DNA of 64,000 nt, from the NCBI RefSeq assembly GCF_900168065.1, contig NZ_FUZZ01000001.1, forward strand, positions 2,910,623 to 2,974,622. The letters are read 5' to 3'. The position numbers were made by a program, and so were the translations under genes. This document shows, piece by piece, positions 1-9,439 of this stretch; positions within the stretch are counted from its first letter, which is position 1; every line of letters begins with the position of its first letter. Origin of the DNA: Chitinophaga ginsengisegetis. Lineage in GTDB: Bacteria > Bacteroidota > Bacteroidia > Chitinophagales > Chitinophagaceae. The notes beneath the pieces were generated by a model. That model was not told the origin of the DNA. It saw only the letters and a list, made by a program, of their open reading frames with translations, and searched no databases.

Positions 1-1
1 C

Positions 2-58
2 GTGGATTTCCTGGAAAAGATCAATCAGACGATCGCCAACAATAAAATATTTAACTGA
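2..58 (+). CDS. 3' end of a gene that starts before the window
   Basis: An open frame enters from the left edge and stops with TGA at 56-58, giving 18 residues ending in NNKIFN. The residues look like a helical C-terminus, but the piece is too short to assign. It could equally be chance open frame; the 47-bp gap to the next ATG is consistent with a real gene end. Confidence 0.4.
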   Translation: MDFLEKINQTIANNKIFN

Positions 59-105
59 TCATAAAGCTTATTTACCGCGTGCAATAACAAATAAAAATTC
101 CCGCT

Positions 106-489
106 ATGAAGATTCATTACCCCCTCATTATGCTATTTTCATTGATTGTTTTTTCTGCCTGTAAGAAGAAAGATGCACCACTCCTCACTTCTGTAGAAGG
201 GCGATGGAGACTGGTAAAGGTAGATGGATGTTTCAGCGGACAAGGCGCCCACATTACCGATAAACAGGAATTGATCCTCCAGGGCAGAGAATACCGGCTA
301 TTTGTTGATGATAAACTGATTGTAACCGACACTTTTCATTTTGAACAAACCACTACTTCTTTTGGAAAAGAGTGGACGCTGCTGCTCGGTAAATCCCCCA
401 CCTACTACGTAAGATTTACCAGCAACGCCATGTTCCTCGAAAACAGAAATCCCGACGCCTGCTCCCCTACCTACGCAAAAGTATATTGA
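106..489 (+). CDS. Small hypothetical lipoprotein
   Basis: A 127-residue protein of unknown function. The N-terminus is a lipoprotein signal: a basic start (MKIHY), a hydrophobic stretch and the lipobox FSAC at about residues 16-19, followed by KKKD. Mature, it would be anchored in the outer or cytoplasmic membrane. The rest (TSVEGRWRLVKVDG, then short beta-rich segments) resembles the small lipocalin-like beta-barrel lipoproteins common in Bacteroidota, in which the 'GxWxL' start is typical; this is inference. It faces the SusD gene tail to tail and shares a bidirectional terminator with it. Confidence 0.7.
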   Translation: MKIHYPLIMLFSLIVFSACKKKDAPLLTSVEGRWRLVKVDGCFSGQGAHITDKQELILQGREYRLFVDDKLIVTDTFHFEQTTTSFGKEWTLLLGKSPTYYVRFTSNAMFLENRNPDACSPTYAKVY

Positions 490-507
490 TAAACATCTTT
501 ATAAAAT

Positions 508-542
508 AAAAATAGCGGACTGAAAAACAGCCCGCTATTTTT
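508..542. terminator. Bidirectional terminator between lipoprotein and susD
   Basis: An 11-bp perfect stem (AAAAATAGCGG at 508-518, CCGCTATTTTT at 532-542) with a 13-nt loop. A-rich and T-rich flanks make it usable on both strands, as expected between two convergent genes. Confidence 0.8.
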
Positions 543-551
543 ATATGCAGA

Positions 552-2111
552 TTAATCTTTCAACAACCACATCACACTATTCACATTGTCGCTGCCGCTA
601 AACTGCCGCTGTATTGCCTCGTTGAGATTAGTGTTGTTATAGCTCAGCTCATTATCGGGATAAAGCCATCTTACCGGAAACTGTGTAGCAGGCGTATTCA
701 GGTTGGTGGTAGCATTCAATTTGAATACCGGATAACCCGTTCTCCTCTGCTCATACCAGGCGTTATAGTTGGAGCCCTGCAGGAATCCCGCGAGATACTT
801 CTGTGTAATGATCTGCAATAACTGCTGCTGCATACTGCCGGTGAGTGTTACTGCCGTTACATACGACTGAATATAGCTATCATCTATTTTCATATTGTGA
901 TGATAATCTTCCACATCCGGTGTATACGTAGCGGTGAATTTCATGGAATTGGTGATACCTGCAGCATAATAATTTTGCGCCGGAGTACCGGTGACCCATC
1001 CCCGCAGCGCTGCTTCTGCCAATACAAACTGTAATTCAGGATAACTGAAAACACTTACCGGTTCTGCATTTACCAGGTTTACATACCGGCTGTTCAGATC
1101 GGAATAATCTTTCGACAGGCGGATAGATTGCAGTGCAGGGAATGCGTCGGATGGCTCTGCGCCTACATACGCATCATAGTCATCCGCTGTTTTACCGGCT
1201 GCAATTTTCACCGGCGATGGCTTTGCATAATAAAACAAACGGCGGTCGTGCAATGCTTTCAGCGGATCTATCAGCGTGGCAGACAGCATGGTATAATTTG
1301 ATTTTACAAAGGAGTTGCCTGAACCGGCCGGCACATCGGACCAGGGATAATTTTGTCCTGCTGCAGCCGTATAGGTAAGCGCAAAGTTATCGGCATACGA
1401 ACGCATTAAAGGTCTGTTGGCAACGATCTCTTTAAACCGCTCTACCACTTTCAGATCCGCGTCACCTGTTTTCTTATAGAGGTTCATCAGCACATGCAAT
1501 TCAAAACTGTTGGTCAGCCGGCGCCAGTTATCCACTTTACCGTTATACACCGGATCGCCGGTGAAGTCTTTCCCTGCTGCAAAAAGAAGATTGGCGCTGT
1601 CGAGTTCATTGAGGATACCGAGAAACACTGCTTTCTGTGTATCATATCCCGGTTGGATCACATTTTCTGATTCTCCTTTCACCGCCTGTGAATAGGGAAT
1701 ATCGCCTACCTGTATGGTTGTTTGAAAAAATTGCCAGGCCCTGATAAAATGCCCTAATGCGCTATACGATTTCCGGAGTTCTTCATCAGGTGCATAACCT
1801 ATCATAGGCGGCACATTACGCAATAAAGCGATCCTGTTAAAATTGGTTCTTCCAAATTTATTGTACTGGAAATTTTCCTGGCCTTCTCCCCAGGTAAGAT
1901 ATTTCCCCAACAGGTATGGCTGCATAAAGCTTTTGGCAGAACTGATATCCGACCTGGTAATACTCAGGATCATGTTGGTAGCCAGCATGGCAGAACTTAC
2001 CTGCGTTGTTTTATTCGGGTTGGTATTGATCTTATCAAATTTGGAGCAGCCGGTTACCATTGCAGCGGTAAGGGATATGGACAATATATATTTCAGTGAT
2101 TTGTGTTTCAT
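552..2111 (-). CDS. SusD/RagB-family glycan- or nutrient-binding lipoprotein
   Basis: The surface-exposed lipoprotein lid of a SusCD uptake complex, which captures a ligand and passes it to the SusC channel below. 519 residues. The lipobox is VTGC with the acylated Cys at residue 22. The N-terminal KINTNPNK segment and the later helical repeats match the SusD-like group usually annotated as 'SusD/RagB family nutrient-binding outer membrane lipoprotein', and the segment PELQFVLAEAALRGW is the usual C-terminal TPR-like helix of that group. It lies 26 bp behind susC in the same direction and is the last gene of the sigma/fecR/susC/susD set. Ligand unknown; this group is often linked to non-glycan or mixed substrates, so a sugar should not be assumed. 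Confidence 0.88.
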   Translation of the reverse strand: MKHKSLKYILSISLTAAMVTGCSKFDKINTNPNKTTQVSSAMLATNMILSITRSDISSAKSFMQPYLLGKYLTWGEGQENFQYNKFGRTNFNRIALLRNVPPMIGYAPDEELRKSYSALGHFIRAWQFFQTTIQVGDIPYSQAVKGESENVIQPGYDTQKAVFLGILNELDSANLLFAAGKDFTGDPVYNGKVDNWRRLTNSFELHVLMNLYKKTGDADLKVVERFKEIVANRPLMRSYADNFALTYTAAAGQNYPWSDVPAGSGNSFVKSNYTMLSATLIDPLKALHDRRLFYYAKPSPVKIAAGKTADDYDAYVGAEPSDAFPALQSIRLSKDYSDLNSRYVNLVNAEPVSVFSYPELQFVLAEAALRGWVTGTPAQNYYAAGITNSMKFTATYTPDVEDYHHNMKIDDSYIQSYVTAVTLTGSMQQQLLQIITQKYLAGFLQGSNYNAWYEQRRTGYPVFKLNATTNLNTPATQFPVRWLYPDNELSYNNTNLNEAIQRQFSGSDNVNSVMWLLKD

Positions 2112-2137
2112 GAGATTTTCTTTGATGGTGAAAGATA

Positions 2138-5100
2138 TCAGAACCCTACTTTGAAATTAATCCCCACCAACCGTTGAGATGGCGAGTTCAGGTTTTCATC
2201 ATCCACATCGGGATCTGAAAATTTGAAATCTGTAAACAGGAACAGGTTCTGTGCAGTTAAGGAAACGGAGGCGTTTTTTATACCGCTCTTTGCAAGCATG
2301 GTTGCCGGGAACCGGTATCCAACGGATATTTCACGCACCTTTACAAAGGTTTTCTTTTGTACGCCATAATCGCCTCCCCTGAAGTTCTGCGCATAGTTCT
2401 GGTACGATACCTTTGTATCATTCACCGCATATTTGCGGGTATCGCTGGTAATATTTCCGAAGTTGTCGTAAGAAACACTTCCGGAAAGTACTTTCACGCC
2501 CTGGCCTACATAATTGGTTAACCCATTCACTACTTCATCGTAGCGGTATTCATTATCAGATTCAGGATTGGTACCGGAGTCCCACATTTTATCGTAGATG
2601 TAGTTATACATCAATCCGCCAACGCGGCCATCGATATTGAGTGATGCGGTAAAATTTTTATAGGAGAAGGTGTTGATAAAACCGAAGCTGAAACTGGGAT
2701 CACTGTAACCATACTTTTGTTTGTAATCGCTTTCCACGGGGTAGCCGTTATTGTGGATCACGTTACCATCGGGATCCCGCAGCCAGTAATAATCTGTATA
2801 GGTATCGAGTCTTTCTTTTTTCTTCACCCAGGGGCTTTGCGCAGAGTACACCGGATCGAGGTTTACATAGTAGCGGTGCTGGTTGGACCAGTTGATGGTC
2901 GATCCCCATTGGAAATCTTTTTTCTTCAGTACTGTACCGCTGAGGGTAATTTCCAGTCCTTTTCTCACATAGGTTTCGGCAGTATTTACCAGGGTGCTCA
3001 GGAATCCGGAGGAGCCTGGAATAGACACAGAAGTTTGTTGGTTATAATAGTATTTGTTGAAGTAAGCAACATCTATATTCAAACGTTTTTTAAACAGGTA
3101 GGCGGCAGTTCCAATTTCCCAGGTGCGTTGTGAACTGGGCAGCAGGTTAACGCCCAACAAGCTGCTTGGGTAACTGGCAGAGTTAGCGCCGTTCCATGCG
3201 CCGGTGGTGGTGGTATAGAGACGGTTGATATCATACACACCTGCGGGCGTTTTGAAGGTAGCCCAGGAACCGCGTATTTTCCACATGTCTGTAAATGCGG
3301 GCATTTTGAATAATTCAGACAATACCACGCTGGACCCGATGGAGGGATAAAAATAGGCCCTGTTTTCTTCCGGTTGTGCGGAGTTCCAGTCGTTACGGCC
3401 GGTAGCATCAATAAATACGGTATTTCTCCAGCTTACAGCGGCTCTTCCATACAAACTGTTTACCTGCCTGCTGCTATAAGCCGGTGTGAATGTAGGCGGT
3501 TCAACGGAACCATTGAGCGAAAAGAAAGTAGGACTTGTTAACCCGTTTTTAGTAGAAGCTTTCAGTCCTTCGTCTACCCAATAATAAATAGTTCCGCCCA
3601 CCATCGCTTCAAAGTTCCAGTCGCCCGCTTTTTTATTATAGCTCAGCATGGCGTCATCATTGGTACTCCAGCCCCAGGTGTTGTTGATGCTGTATAATCC
3701 CCTGGCATTCCATCCGCCGCGGGTAGAGTAGATATTAGCTGTTGGGTTGGTAAAGGTTTCTTTATTGTTATATACATCATAGCCGATACGCACCAACAGG
3801 CTAAGATCCGGGGAGAATTTATAGTTGGCGGTCAAACTGGCGTTGGTGGTATTTTGCTGGATCGCATTTAATTTTTCGTAAGCAATCAGGTAGGGATTAT
3901 CATACCAGTTGGTGTACATCCAGTTTTGTGTTTGATTGGGTGTTTTCCAGTAATCGCGGTACTGGCGGATATCGTATTCGGGGCCTGTCCACATGGTTAG
4001 CTGGTAAATGTAGCCCTGGTTACCGTAGCCGGTGCCCCATACCTGTGGCGCCATTCTTTTGCTTACGCCCATATGTCCTTCGAGGCTGAATTTCTCTGTT
4101 GCTTTCAGTTCGCCGCCGAGGGTGAAGTTGTACATGTTCAGTTTGGCATTGGGAAACTGTCCTTTGTTGTAAACATGGTTGAGGGAAGCACGGAAGCTGC
4201 CGTATTTTCCACTCTGTGATACGTTGATGTTGTTATTGGTCACGATGCCCAGTTCCATAAAATTCTTCAGGTTATTTTTACCTACCGAATTCAGTGGTCT
4301 GTTGTCTTCAAATTGTTTCGTGACCGGGTTCCAGTCCCTCGCTGTGTTACCTGCATCCAGCCTGGGGCCCCATACATAGTCGTTATCGATTTTTCCGTTT
4401 TGACCGCGGCCGTAAGAAGTTTGTGTTTTGGGAATGGCCAGGAAGCCACTCTGGATCATGGTGTTGCTGTTCACGTTTACAGACAGCCCGGTGCCGGTTC
4501 CTTTTTTCGTAGTGATGAGGATAACGCCGCCGGCAGCCCTGGAGCCGTATAATGCTGATGCAGTGGGGCCTTTCAGGATATCCAGGCTTTCTATATCATC
4601 GGTAGGGATATCGCGTAAAGACATGTTACCATAGGGAACGCCATCTACCACGAGTAAGGTACTTTCTCCTCTTAACTCAATAGAGGGTTTCGCAAAAAAC
4701 TCTGTGGAGTTTTTAATTACAAGACCGGATACCTGGCCGGTAAGGGAAGTAGCCATATCCACTCCTTTCACGGTTTGTACGGCCTCGCCTTTTACTCTTT
4801 GTACTGCATATCCCAGTGCTTTTTCCTGCCGTTTGATACCGAGGGCGGTTACTACTACCTGGTCGATACTGATGGCCTGATCGCTGAGAACGATGTTAAT
4901 GGTTTGTTCTCCTTTTATGATGTATTCTTTTGGTGTGTAGCCGATGAAGCTGAATAACAGGACATCGCCATCTTTTACATTATTGATGGAGAAATTCCCG
5001 TCTTGGTCCGTCGTCACGGCTTTGGAGGTACCTTTCACCTGCACAATTACACCTGGTAATGCATTACCTGTAGAATCCTTTACCGAGCCTTTCACATTTT

Positions 5101-5488
5101 GCTGTGGTGCGATGTTACTGCCGGCAGCTACCACCGACCTGGTATCGGCCGCATCTTCGGCTTTTACCACGTAAAGCTTTCCGTTGATTTTCCGGCATAC
5201 CAATCCTAATGGTGCAATACATTTGTTGAGATTACTCTCAATGTTATCTGCCTGAAAGATGGCCGTATTCGGCAGGAGAATATTTTTCCCTTTCAGCAGG
5301 TTGGTGTTGTAACTGAAGCGTACATCGAACTTTGCTTCCAGTTCGTTGATCACTGAAATAAGTGGTACGGCAGTTACCTTATTTTCGCGGGTTGATGCTT
5401 TTAGTATCTGTGCTTTTGACCATTGCAAACAGCATAGCAAAGCAGTAACCATTATCAGTTGGGTACTGATTGATTTAACTTTTTTCAT
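2138..5488 (-). CDS. SusC/RagA-family TonB-linked outer membrane protein with STN signalling domain
   Basis: TonB-dependent outer-membrane channel that imports the ligand held by the SusD partner. 1116 residues. Visible order: signal peptide ending near SKAQ (residue 27); an STN domain at about 45-110 (VISVINELEAKFDVRFSYN); a carboxypeptidase-like beta-sandwich at about 130-212 (GSVKDSTGNALPGV); a plug at about 215-325 (VVVTALGIKRQEKALGYAV, LLVVDGVPYG, LKGPTASALYGSRAAGGV); then a long beta-barrel ending in an aromatic residue (KVGF). The STN domain is the part that talks to a FecR anti-sigma factor. The fecR and sigma genes directly upstream therefore predict a trans-envelope loop in which ligand binding switches on this operon. 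Confidence 0.93.
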   Translation of the reverse strand: MKKVKSISTQLIMVTALLCCLQWSKAQILKASTRENKVTAVPLISVINELEAKFDVRFSYNTNLLKGKNILLPNTAIFQADNIESNLNKCIAPLGLVCRKINGKLYVVKAEDAADTRSVVAAGSNIAPQQNVKGSVKDSTGNALPGVIVQVKGTSKAVTTDQDGNFSINNVKDGDVLLFSFIGYTPKEYIIKGEQTINIVLSDQAISIDQVVVTALGIKRQEKALGYAVQRVKGEAVQTVKGVDMATSLTGQVSGLVIKNSTEFFAKPSIELRGESTLLVVDGVPYGNMSLRDIPTDDIESLDILKGPTASALYGSRAAGGVILITTKKGTGTGLSVNVNSNTMIQSGFLAIPKTQTSYGRGQNGKIDNDYVWGPRLDAGNTARDWNPVTKQFEDNRPLNSVGKNNLKNFMELGIVTNNNINVSQSGKYGSFRASLNHVYNKGQFPNAKLNMYNFTLGGELKATEKFSLEGHMGVSKRMAPQVWGTGYGNQGYIYQLTMWTGPEYDIRQYRDYWKTPNQTQNWMYTNWYDNPYLIAYEKLNAIQQNTTNASLTANYKFSPDLSLLVRIGYDVYNNKETFTNPTANIYSTRGGWNARGLYSINNTWGWSTNDDAMLSYNKKAGDWNFEAMVGGTIYYWVDEGLKASTKNGLTSPTFFSLNGSVEPPTFTPAYSSRQVNSLYGRAAVSWRNTVFIDATGRNDWNSAQPEENRAYFYPSIGSSVVLSELFKMPAFTDMWKIRGSWATFKTPAGVYDINRLYTTTTGAWNGANSASYPSSLLGVNLLPSSQRTWEIGTAAYLFKKRLNIDVAYFNKYYYNQQTSVSIPGSSGFLSTLVNTAETYVRKGLEITLSGTVLKKKDFQWGSTINWSNQHRYYVNLDPVYSAQSPWVKKKERLDTYTDYYWLRDPDGNVIHNNGYPVESDYKQKYGYSDPSFSFGFINTFSYKNFTASLNIDGRVGGLMYNYIYDKMWDSGTNPESDNEYRYDEVVNGLTNYVGQGVKVLSGSVSYDNFGNITSDTRKYAVNDTKVSYQNYAQNFRGGDYGVQKKTFVKVREISVGYRFPATMLAKSGIKNASVSLTAQNLFLFTDFKFSDPDVDDENLNSPSQRLVGINFKVGF

Positions 5489-5507
5489 AACTAAATTTTG
5501 GTTGTCT

Positions 5508-6488
5508 CTAAAGGATTTTTTTGGTGTTCACGCGAATAATCTTGTGTTGTAAAATGAATTGTAAATTAAAGGACTGTTCTATTGTAATAATGGCCTGCTG
5601 CAGGTTATCGGACGGGAGATATCCTGTAAACAGCAGTTCTCCTGTTCCTTCCTGATCGAATACTATTTCATAATCATATTGTTCGCCGAGTTTTTGCATC
5701 ACTATTTTTAATGGTTCTTCTTTGAATGCGAGCAGGTTATATTTCCAGGATGTCTGGAACAGCGTATCCACCTTTTGCCTGGTGAGCATTTTAGTGTCTG
5801 CATTATAACTGGCCATTTCGCCGGGATTCAACGTCAGGGCGTGACCGGCGCCGGTATTGATTTTCACGCGGCCTTCGTTCAGCACTACCACTGCGTGGCC
5901 ATTAGCTGTGTTCACATTAAAAGCGGTACCCAGTACGTTTACATCCACGCCGTTGCCGGTGTGTACAACAAAAGGATTTGCTGCCTGGTGGATCACTGTA
6001 AAAAAAGCTTCTCCTTTCAGCCATGCTTCCCTGGGTTGGTTTTTATGGGGAGATGTGTTTACGGTGAGGCTGCTGCGTTGATTGAGACTGATCACCGTAC
6101 CATCTTCCAGCCGGAAGGTTTGTACCTGGCGGGTGTTGTTTACAAAATGGCGTTTATCATTTTTATCTCTGTAAAAAAACAATAACAAAGTAGCCAGGCC
6201 AATAAGTGGTACCAGGGCTGCTGCCACCCTGAAACCGGTTCTTTTCCATAGCGGGATCACCGGTTTGGATGGTGTATGCTGCAGGATGGCCGTAAAAATC
6301 TGACCGGCAGTATCTGCCGGCATGGCTGGCCAGGGTTGCTGCTGCAGCAAATCTTCTACTGCAGGTAAATATTCCGGCAACGGGTTTTCCTGTAACCAGG
6401 CGAGGAGCTCCAAACGCTCTTCCTGTGTACATTTCCTTTCCGTTAATTTAATAAAGAGAGAAGTGATCCGTTCCTTATTTTCTTCCAT
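5508..6488 (-). CDS. FecR-family anti-sigma factor
   Basis: Inner-membrane regulator that holds the adjacent ECF sigma factor and receives the signal from the SusC STN domain. About 326 residues from the ATG at 6488 (MEENKERI); a longer reading starts at a TTG and is less likely. Residues 1-75 are the cytoplasmic sigma-binding part, about 85-108 form one membrane helix (VAAALVPLIGLATLLLFF), then comes the FecR beta domain (FRLEDGTVISLNQRSSL, GEAFFTV, VLGTAFNVN). The C-terminal DUF4974-like domain (about 255-326) resembles the STN fold of the receptor (LKIVMQKLGEQYDYEI). It lies 19 bp from susC and 73 bp from the sigma gene, in the same direction. Confidence 0.92.
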   Translation of the reverse strand: MEENKERITSLFIKLTERKCTQEERLELLAWLQENPLPEYLPAVEDLLQQQPWPAMPADTAGQIFTAILQHTPSKPVIPLWKRTGFRVAAALVPLIGLATLLLFFYRDKNDKRHFVNNTRQVQTFRLEDGTVISLNQRSSLTVNTSPHKNQPREAWLKGEAFFTVIHQAANPFVVHTGNGVDVNVLGTAFNVNTANGHAVVVLNEGRVKINTGAGHALTLNPGEMASYNADTKMLTRQKVDTLFQTSWKYNLLAFKEEPLKIVMQKLGEQYDYEIVFDQEGTGELLFTGYLPSDNLQQAIITIEQSFNLQFILQHKIIRVNTKKIL

Positions 6489-6561
6489 TATTCCTGGTTG
6501 ACATGACAATAGTACGATCGGGCGAACCTAAAAGACGACCGGACCTAAAAATATTTTTTCC

Positions 6562-7149
6562 TCAGCGGAGGATATGGCAAAAGGCGGCAATAATAATGGA
6601 GATATCGGCATGTTGATAAAGGTAATGCCTTACAAAGCGGGAAGCTTTTACCAGCTGGTCTCTCACGGTATTGACGGAGATGCCCAGCTGATCGGCTATT
6701 TCCTGGTTGGAGCAGCCCTGTACTTTACTCATTCTGAAGATCAGCTGCCGTTGCGCCGGCAATTGGGCGATGGCATTCATTTTAATGGTTTCCAGCTGCC
6801 TGGTGTAGAGTATGTCGTCCATAGCGCCGGTATCTTCTGTATACATCTGCAGAAAATATTCGCGGAATTTCTGGTCGTGTACCGCTTTTCTCAGGTAGTC
6901 GAATACATAGTTGCGGGTGGTGGTATACAGGTAAGCTTTGACCGACAATCCGGGATTCAGGGTTTCCCTTTTTACCCATATCTTCATAAATACTTCCTGC
7001 ACCGCGTCGGATGCTACTTCCGGCAGGCCGCAAAGTTTCAGGGTATAGCCATAAATATGATCCCGGTATTTTTCATACAGTACCCGGAACGCTTCCTCAT
7101 CCTGCGCTATTATCTTTTTACACAGTATTTCATCTGTTGCATCCGGCAT
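6562..7149 (-). CDS. ECF RNA polymerase sigma factor (Bacteroidota FecI/RpoE-like)
   Basis: Extracytoplasmic-function sigma-70 factor expected to direct polymerase to the susC promoter when released by the FecR partner. 195 residues, the normal length. Region 2 lies at about 17-85 (FRVLYEKYRDHIYGYTLKL, then AVQEVFMKIW) and region 4 at about 130-182 (LPAQRQLIFRMSKVQG, NQEIADQLGISVNTVRDQL). It heads the sigma/fecR/susC/susD run, with the conserved gene order for Bacteroidota ligand-sensing uptake systems. The AT-rich stretch upstream (7150-7205) has space for its own promoter. Confidence 0.93.
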   Translation of the reverse strand: MPDATDEILCKKIIAQDEEAFRVLYEKYRDHIYGYTLKLCGLPEVASDAVQEVFMKIWVKRETLNPGLSVKAYLYTTTRNYVFDYLRKAVHDQKFREYFLQMYTEDTGAMDDILYTRQLETIKMNAIAQLPAQRQLIFRMSKVQGCSNQEIADQLGISVNTVRDQLVKASRFVRHYLYQHADISIIIAAFCHILR

Positions 7150-7196
7150 TCCAACAAGTATTTGAGTAAAAAAATACCATCACTGATTAAGATAAA

Positions 7197-7235
7197 CAAA
7201 TAAAAATAAAAAATTACCTCAGATTACTGAGGTAA
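7197..7235 (-). terminator. Terminator of engB
   Basis: A 9-bp perfect stem (TTACCTCAG at 7214-7222 with CTGAGGTAA at 7227-7235, loop ATTA). On the minus strand it is followed by a T-rich run (TTTTTTATTTTTATTTG). It sits 31 bp after the engB stop. Confidence 0.85.
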
Positions 7236-7266
7236 TAATAATGTGTATAAAAGAAGATTCAGGTGA

Positions 7267-7875
7267 TCAGGCGATGGCGCGGAATTGTGCATTCAGTTCA
7301 TCGATATAGGTAAGAATCGCATCCCGGCCGGATTTCTTTACAGTGGAGGTAACGAAGTTGGGGGGCAGGAATTGCCAGGTTTCTCTCATTTTATTGAGAA
7401 AAGCTTTTACGTTTTTGCTGACCTCCGCCTGGGTGCTTTTATCTGCTTTAGTGAATACCAGGCTGAAAGGAACATTCCATTCTCCCAGTTTGGTAATAAA
7501 ATCGATGTCGATTTTCTGTGGCTGGTGGCGGCTGTCGATGAGCACAAATACGCTGACGAGGTTGGGTCGTTTGCGCAGGTAGTTTTCGATCATCTGTTCC
7601 CACTGGCGGCGCTGCGACAGGCTTCTTTTAGCGAATCCGTAGCCGGGCAGATCTACCAGGTACCAGGCGTTATTGATGGCAAAATGATTAATCAGCTGTG
7701 TTTTACCGGGGGTACCGGAAGTTTTGGCTAATTTTTCATTATTAGCCAGAATATTGATCAAAGAAGACTTACCTACGTTAGACCGGCCGATGAACGCATA
7801 TTCGGGCCATATGGGATTGGGGCATTTTTCCCAATCGGGACTACTGATAAGATATTCTGCTGACTTAATAACCAT
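7267..7875 (-). CDS. engB: YihA/EngB-family ribosome biogenesis GTP-binding protein
   Basis: Essential-type small GTPase that assists assembly of the large ribosomal subunit. About 202 residues from the ATG at 7875 (MVIKSAEYL), which is where family homology begins; an in-frame ATG at 7896 is the alternative. G1 is GRSNVGKSSL, G3 is DLPGYG, G4 is TKAD and the G5 region is TSTVK. The segment KRSLSQRRQWEQMIENYL is the typical YihA insert. The gene stands alone, divergent from ubiE, with its own terminator. Confidence 0.95.
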   Translation of the reverse strand: MVIKSAEYLISSPDWEKCPNPIWPEYAFIGRSNVGKSSLINILANNEKLAKTSGTPGKTQLINHFAINNAWYLVDLPGYGFAKRSLSQRRQWEQMIENYLRKRPNLVSVFVLIDSRHQPQKIDIDFITKLGEWNVPFSLVFTKADKSTQAEVSKNVKAFLNKMRETWQFLPPNFVTSTVKKSGRDAILTYIDELNAQFRAIA

Positions 7876-7947
7876 AATGATATTGCTTTGTTCCATTAAA
7901 AATCCCGTATCCCTGTTTTTGCATACTGTCACATGACTACATTTCTT

Positions 7948-7956
7948 TAACTTTGC
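7948..7956 (+). promoter_or_regulatory. Bacteroidota -7 box before ubiE
   Basis: TAACTTTGC matches the Bacteroidota -7 consensus TAnnTTTG. It ends only 5 nt before the ubiE ATG at 7962, so the transcript would have almost no leader. A clear -33 TTTG at the usual distance is not seen. Confidence 0.5.
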
Positions 7957-7961
7957 GCACT

Positions 7962-8708
7962 ATGTCAGAAAATGCAAATGTTCAGAAGATCGTTCCCTTT
8001 GAAGGGTCAAAATTAAGCAAGAAGGAGCAGATAGCGACCATGTTTGATGATATTGCTTACCGCTACGACTTTCTTAATCACTTTATGTCGCTGGGAATCG
8101 ACATCATATGGCGTAAAAAAGCCCTGGGGTATTTGAAATCGCTTCAGCCCAAACTCATGTTGGACGTGGCTACCGGCACGGGCGACTTTGCTATAATGGC
8201 AGAAAAGCGTCTTCATCCCGACAAAATTGTGGGCATTGATATTTCTGAAGGGATGCTGAGTCATGGCCGGGAAAAGATTCAGAAAGCGGGGCTAAGCGAC
8301 AAAATTACCCTGCAATCCGGCGATAGTGAGACAATAAGTTTTCCCGACCAAACGTTTGATGCCATAACGGTGGCATTCGGTGTGCGCAATTTTGAAAACC
8401 TGGAAAAGGGGCTGTCTGAGATGTATCGTGTGTTGAAGCCCGGGGGTAAATTGGTGATCCTTGAATTTTCGAATCCCACAGTTTTTCCTATTAAACAATT
8501 ATATAATTCGTATTTTCGTTATATCACACCTCTGATCGGGAAATGGATAGCCAAAAGCCAGGCGGCCTATAGTTATCTGCCGGAATCTGTGAAAGCGTTT
8601 CCGCAGGGTGAAGCAATGCGAACTATTTTAACCAACACCCGTTTCCAGGCCGTTACATGCAAAACGCTAACATTCGGCATATGTTCCATTTACTGCGCTA
8701 CGCGCTGA
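7962..8708 (+). CDS. ubiE: Demethylmenaquinone (ubiquinone/menaquinone) C-methyltransferase UbiE
   Basis: SAM-dependent methyltransferase for the last step of menaquinone synthesis. 248 residues from the ATG at 7962 (MSENANVQK). The family signature YDFLNHFMSLGIDIIWRKKA lies near residues 27-46, SAM motif I is LDVATGTGDFA, the acidic loop is IVGIDISEGML and the later motif is MYRVLKPGGKLVILEFSNP. The C-terminus KTLTFGICSIYCATR matches the usual family end, so the gene is whole. Its 3' end overlaps the porT start by 52 bp, so the two are co-translated or at least co-transcribed. Confidence 0.95.
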   Translation: MSENANVQKIVPFEGSKLSKKEQIATMFDDIAYRYDFLNHFMSLGIDIIWRKKALGYLKSLQPKLMLDVATGTGDFAIMAEKRLHPDKIVGIDISEGMLSHGREKIQKAGLSDKITLQSGDSETISFPDQTFDAITVAFGVRNFENLEKGLSEMYRVLKPGGKLVILEFSNPTVFPIKQLYNSYFRYITPLIGKWIAKSQAAYSYLPESVKAFPQGEAMRTILTNTRFQAVTCKTLTFGICSIYCATR

Positions 8709-9379
8709 TATTCATCGTATTCGGGGTACTTCCCGCACGGGCGCAAACCCAGATGAATATGTTGGAACACGATGCAAAACCCTATTATTTTGGTATTACG
8801 CTGGCTGCAAACCAGTCGTATTTCAAACTGGAGCACTCTCCTGCCTTCCTGGCCGATGACTCTATTATGGTAGCGGAACCGCTGAAAACCATGGGATTTA
8901 ACCTGGGACTGCTGGCCAATGCCAGGCTCAGTGAGCATTTTGACCTGCGCTTTAACCCGCAGCTCATTTTTGCCTCCAAGAACCTCTACTACCGCGACAC
9001 CTATCCCAAACCACAGGATACAGAAAAAAAGATTGAGTCGATATTACTGAGCTTCCCCCTGCAGATTAAATTTAAATCGGACCGCATCGGCAACATGCGC
9101 GTTTATACCATCGCCGGCCTTAAATACGACTACGACCTTGCCTCCAATGCCCGCCTGCGCAGAGCAGAAGACCTTGTAAAGATCAAAAAGAGCGACTACG
9201 GCTATGAAGCCGGCGCCGGGTTTGAATTCTATTTCGAGAGCTTCATTTTTGCCCCGGAATTCAAGATCAGTAATGGTTTTGGCAATGTGCATGTGAAAGA
9301 TCCGAACCTGCGGTATTCCAATGTGGTAGAGAAATTACAATCGAGGATGATTGTGTTTTCGATTCATTTGGAAGGGTAA
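8657..9379 (+). CDS. porT: PorT-family outer membrane protein of the type IX secretion system
   Basis: Outer-membrane beta-barrel protein needed for type IX secretion or gliding assembly. 240 residues with a signal peptide (LLRYALIFIVFGVLPARAQ) and alternating beta-strand pattern through to SRMIVFSIHL. The call rests on length, beta-barrel character and the position directly after ubiE, a conserved pair in Bacteroidota, rather than on a catalytic motif. The start may be 8657 or the in-frame ATG at 8681 (MFHLLRYAL); either overlaps ubiE. A gene further along (22316) carries a type IX sorting tail, consistent with the system being in use. Confidence 0.8.
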   Translation: MQNANIRHMFHLLRYALIFIVFGVLPARAQTQMNMLEHDAKPYYFGITLAANQSYFKLEHSPAFLADDSIMVAEPLKTMGFNLGLLANARLSEHFDLRFNPQLIFASKNLYYRDTYPKPQDTEKKIESILLSFPLQIKFKSDRIGNMRVYTIAGLKYDYDLASNARLRRAEDLVKIKKSDYGYEAGAGFEFYFESFIFAPEFKISNGFGNVHVKDPNLRYSNVVEKLQSRMIVFSIHLEG

Positions 9380-9427
9380 GGGTGCGCGATTACCTTTACC
9401 TATTCACCTCGATTACGCCGATTTTTT

Positions 9428-9436
9428 TACCTTTGC
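9428..9436 (+). promoter_or_regulatory. Bacteroidota -7 box before the dihydroorotase
   Basis: TACCTTTGC fits TAnnTTTG and ends 3 nt before the ATG at 9440. If used, transcription would start at or next to the start codon, giving a leaderless mRNA. A -33 TTTG at normal spacing is not clear. Confidence 0.5.
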
Positions 9437-9439
9437 GGC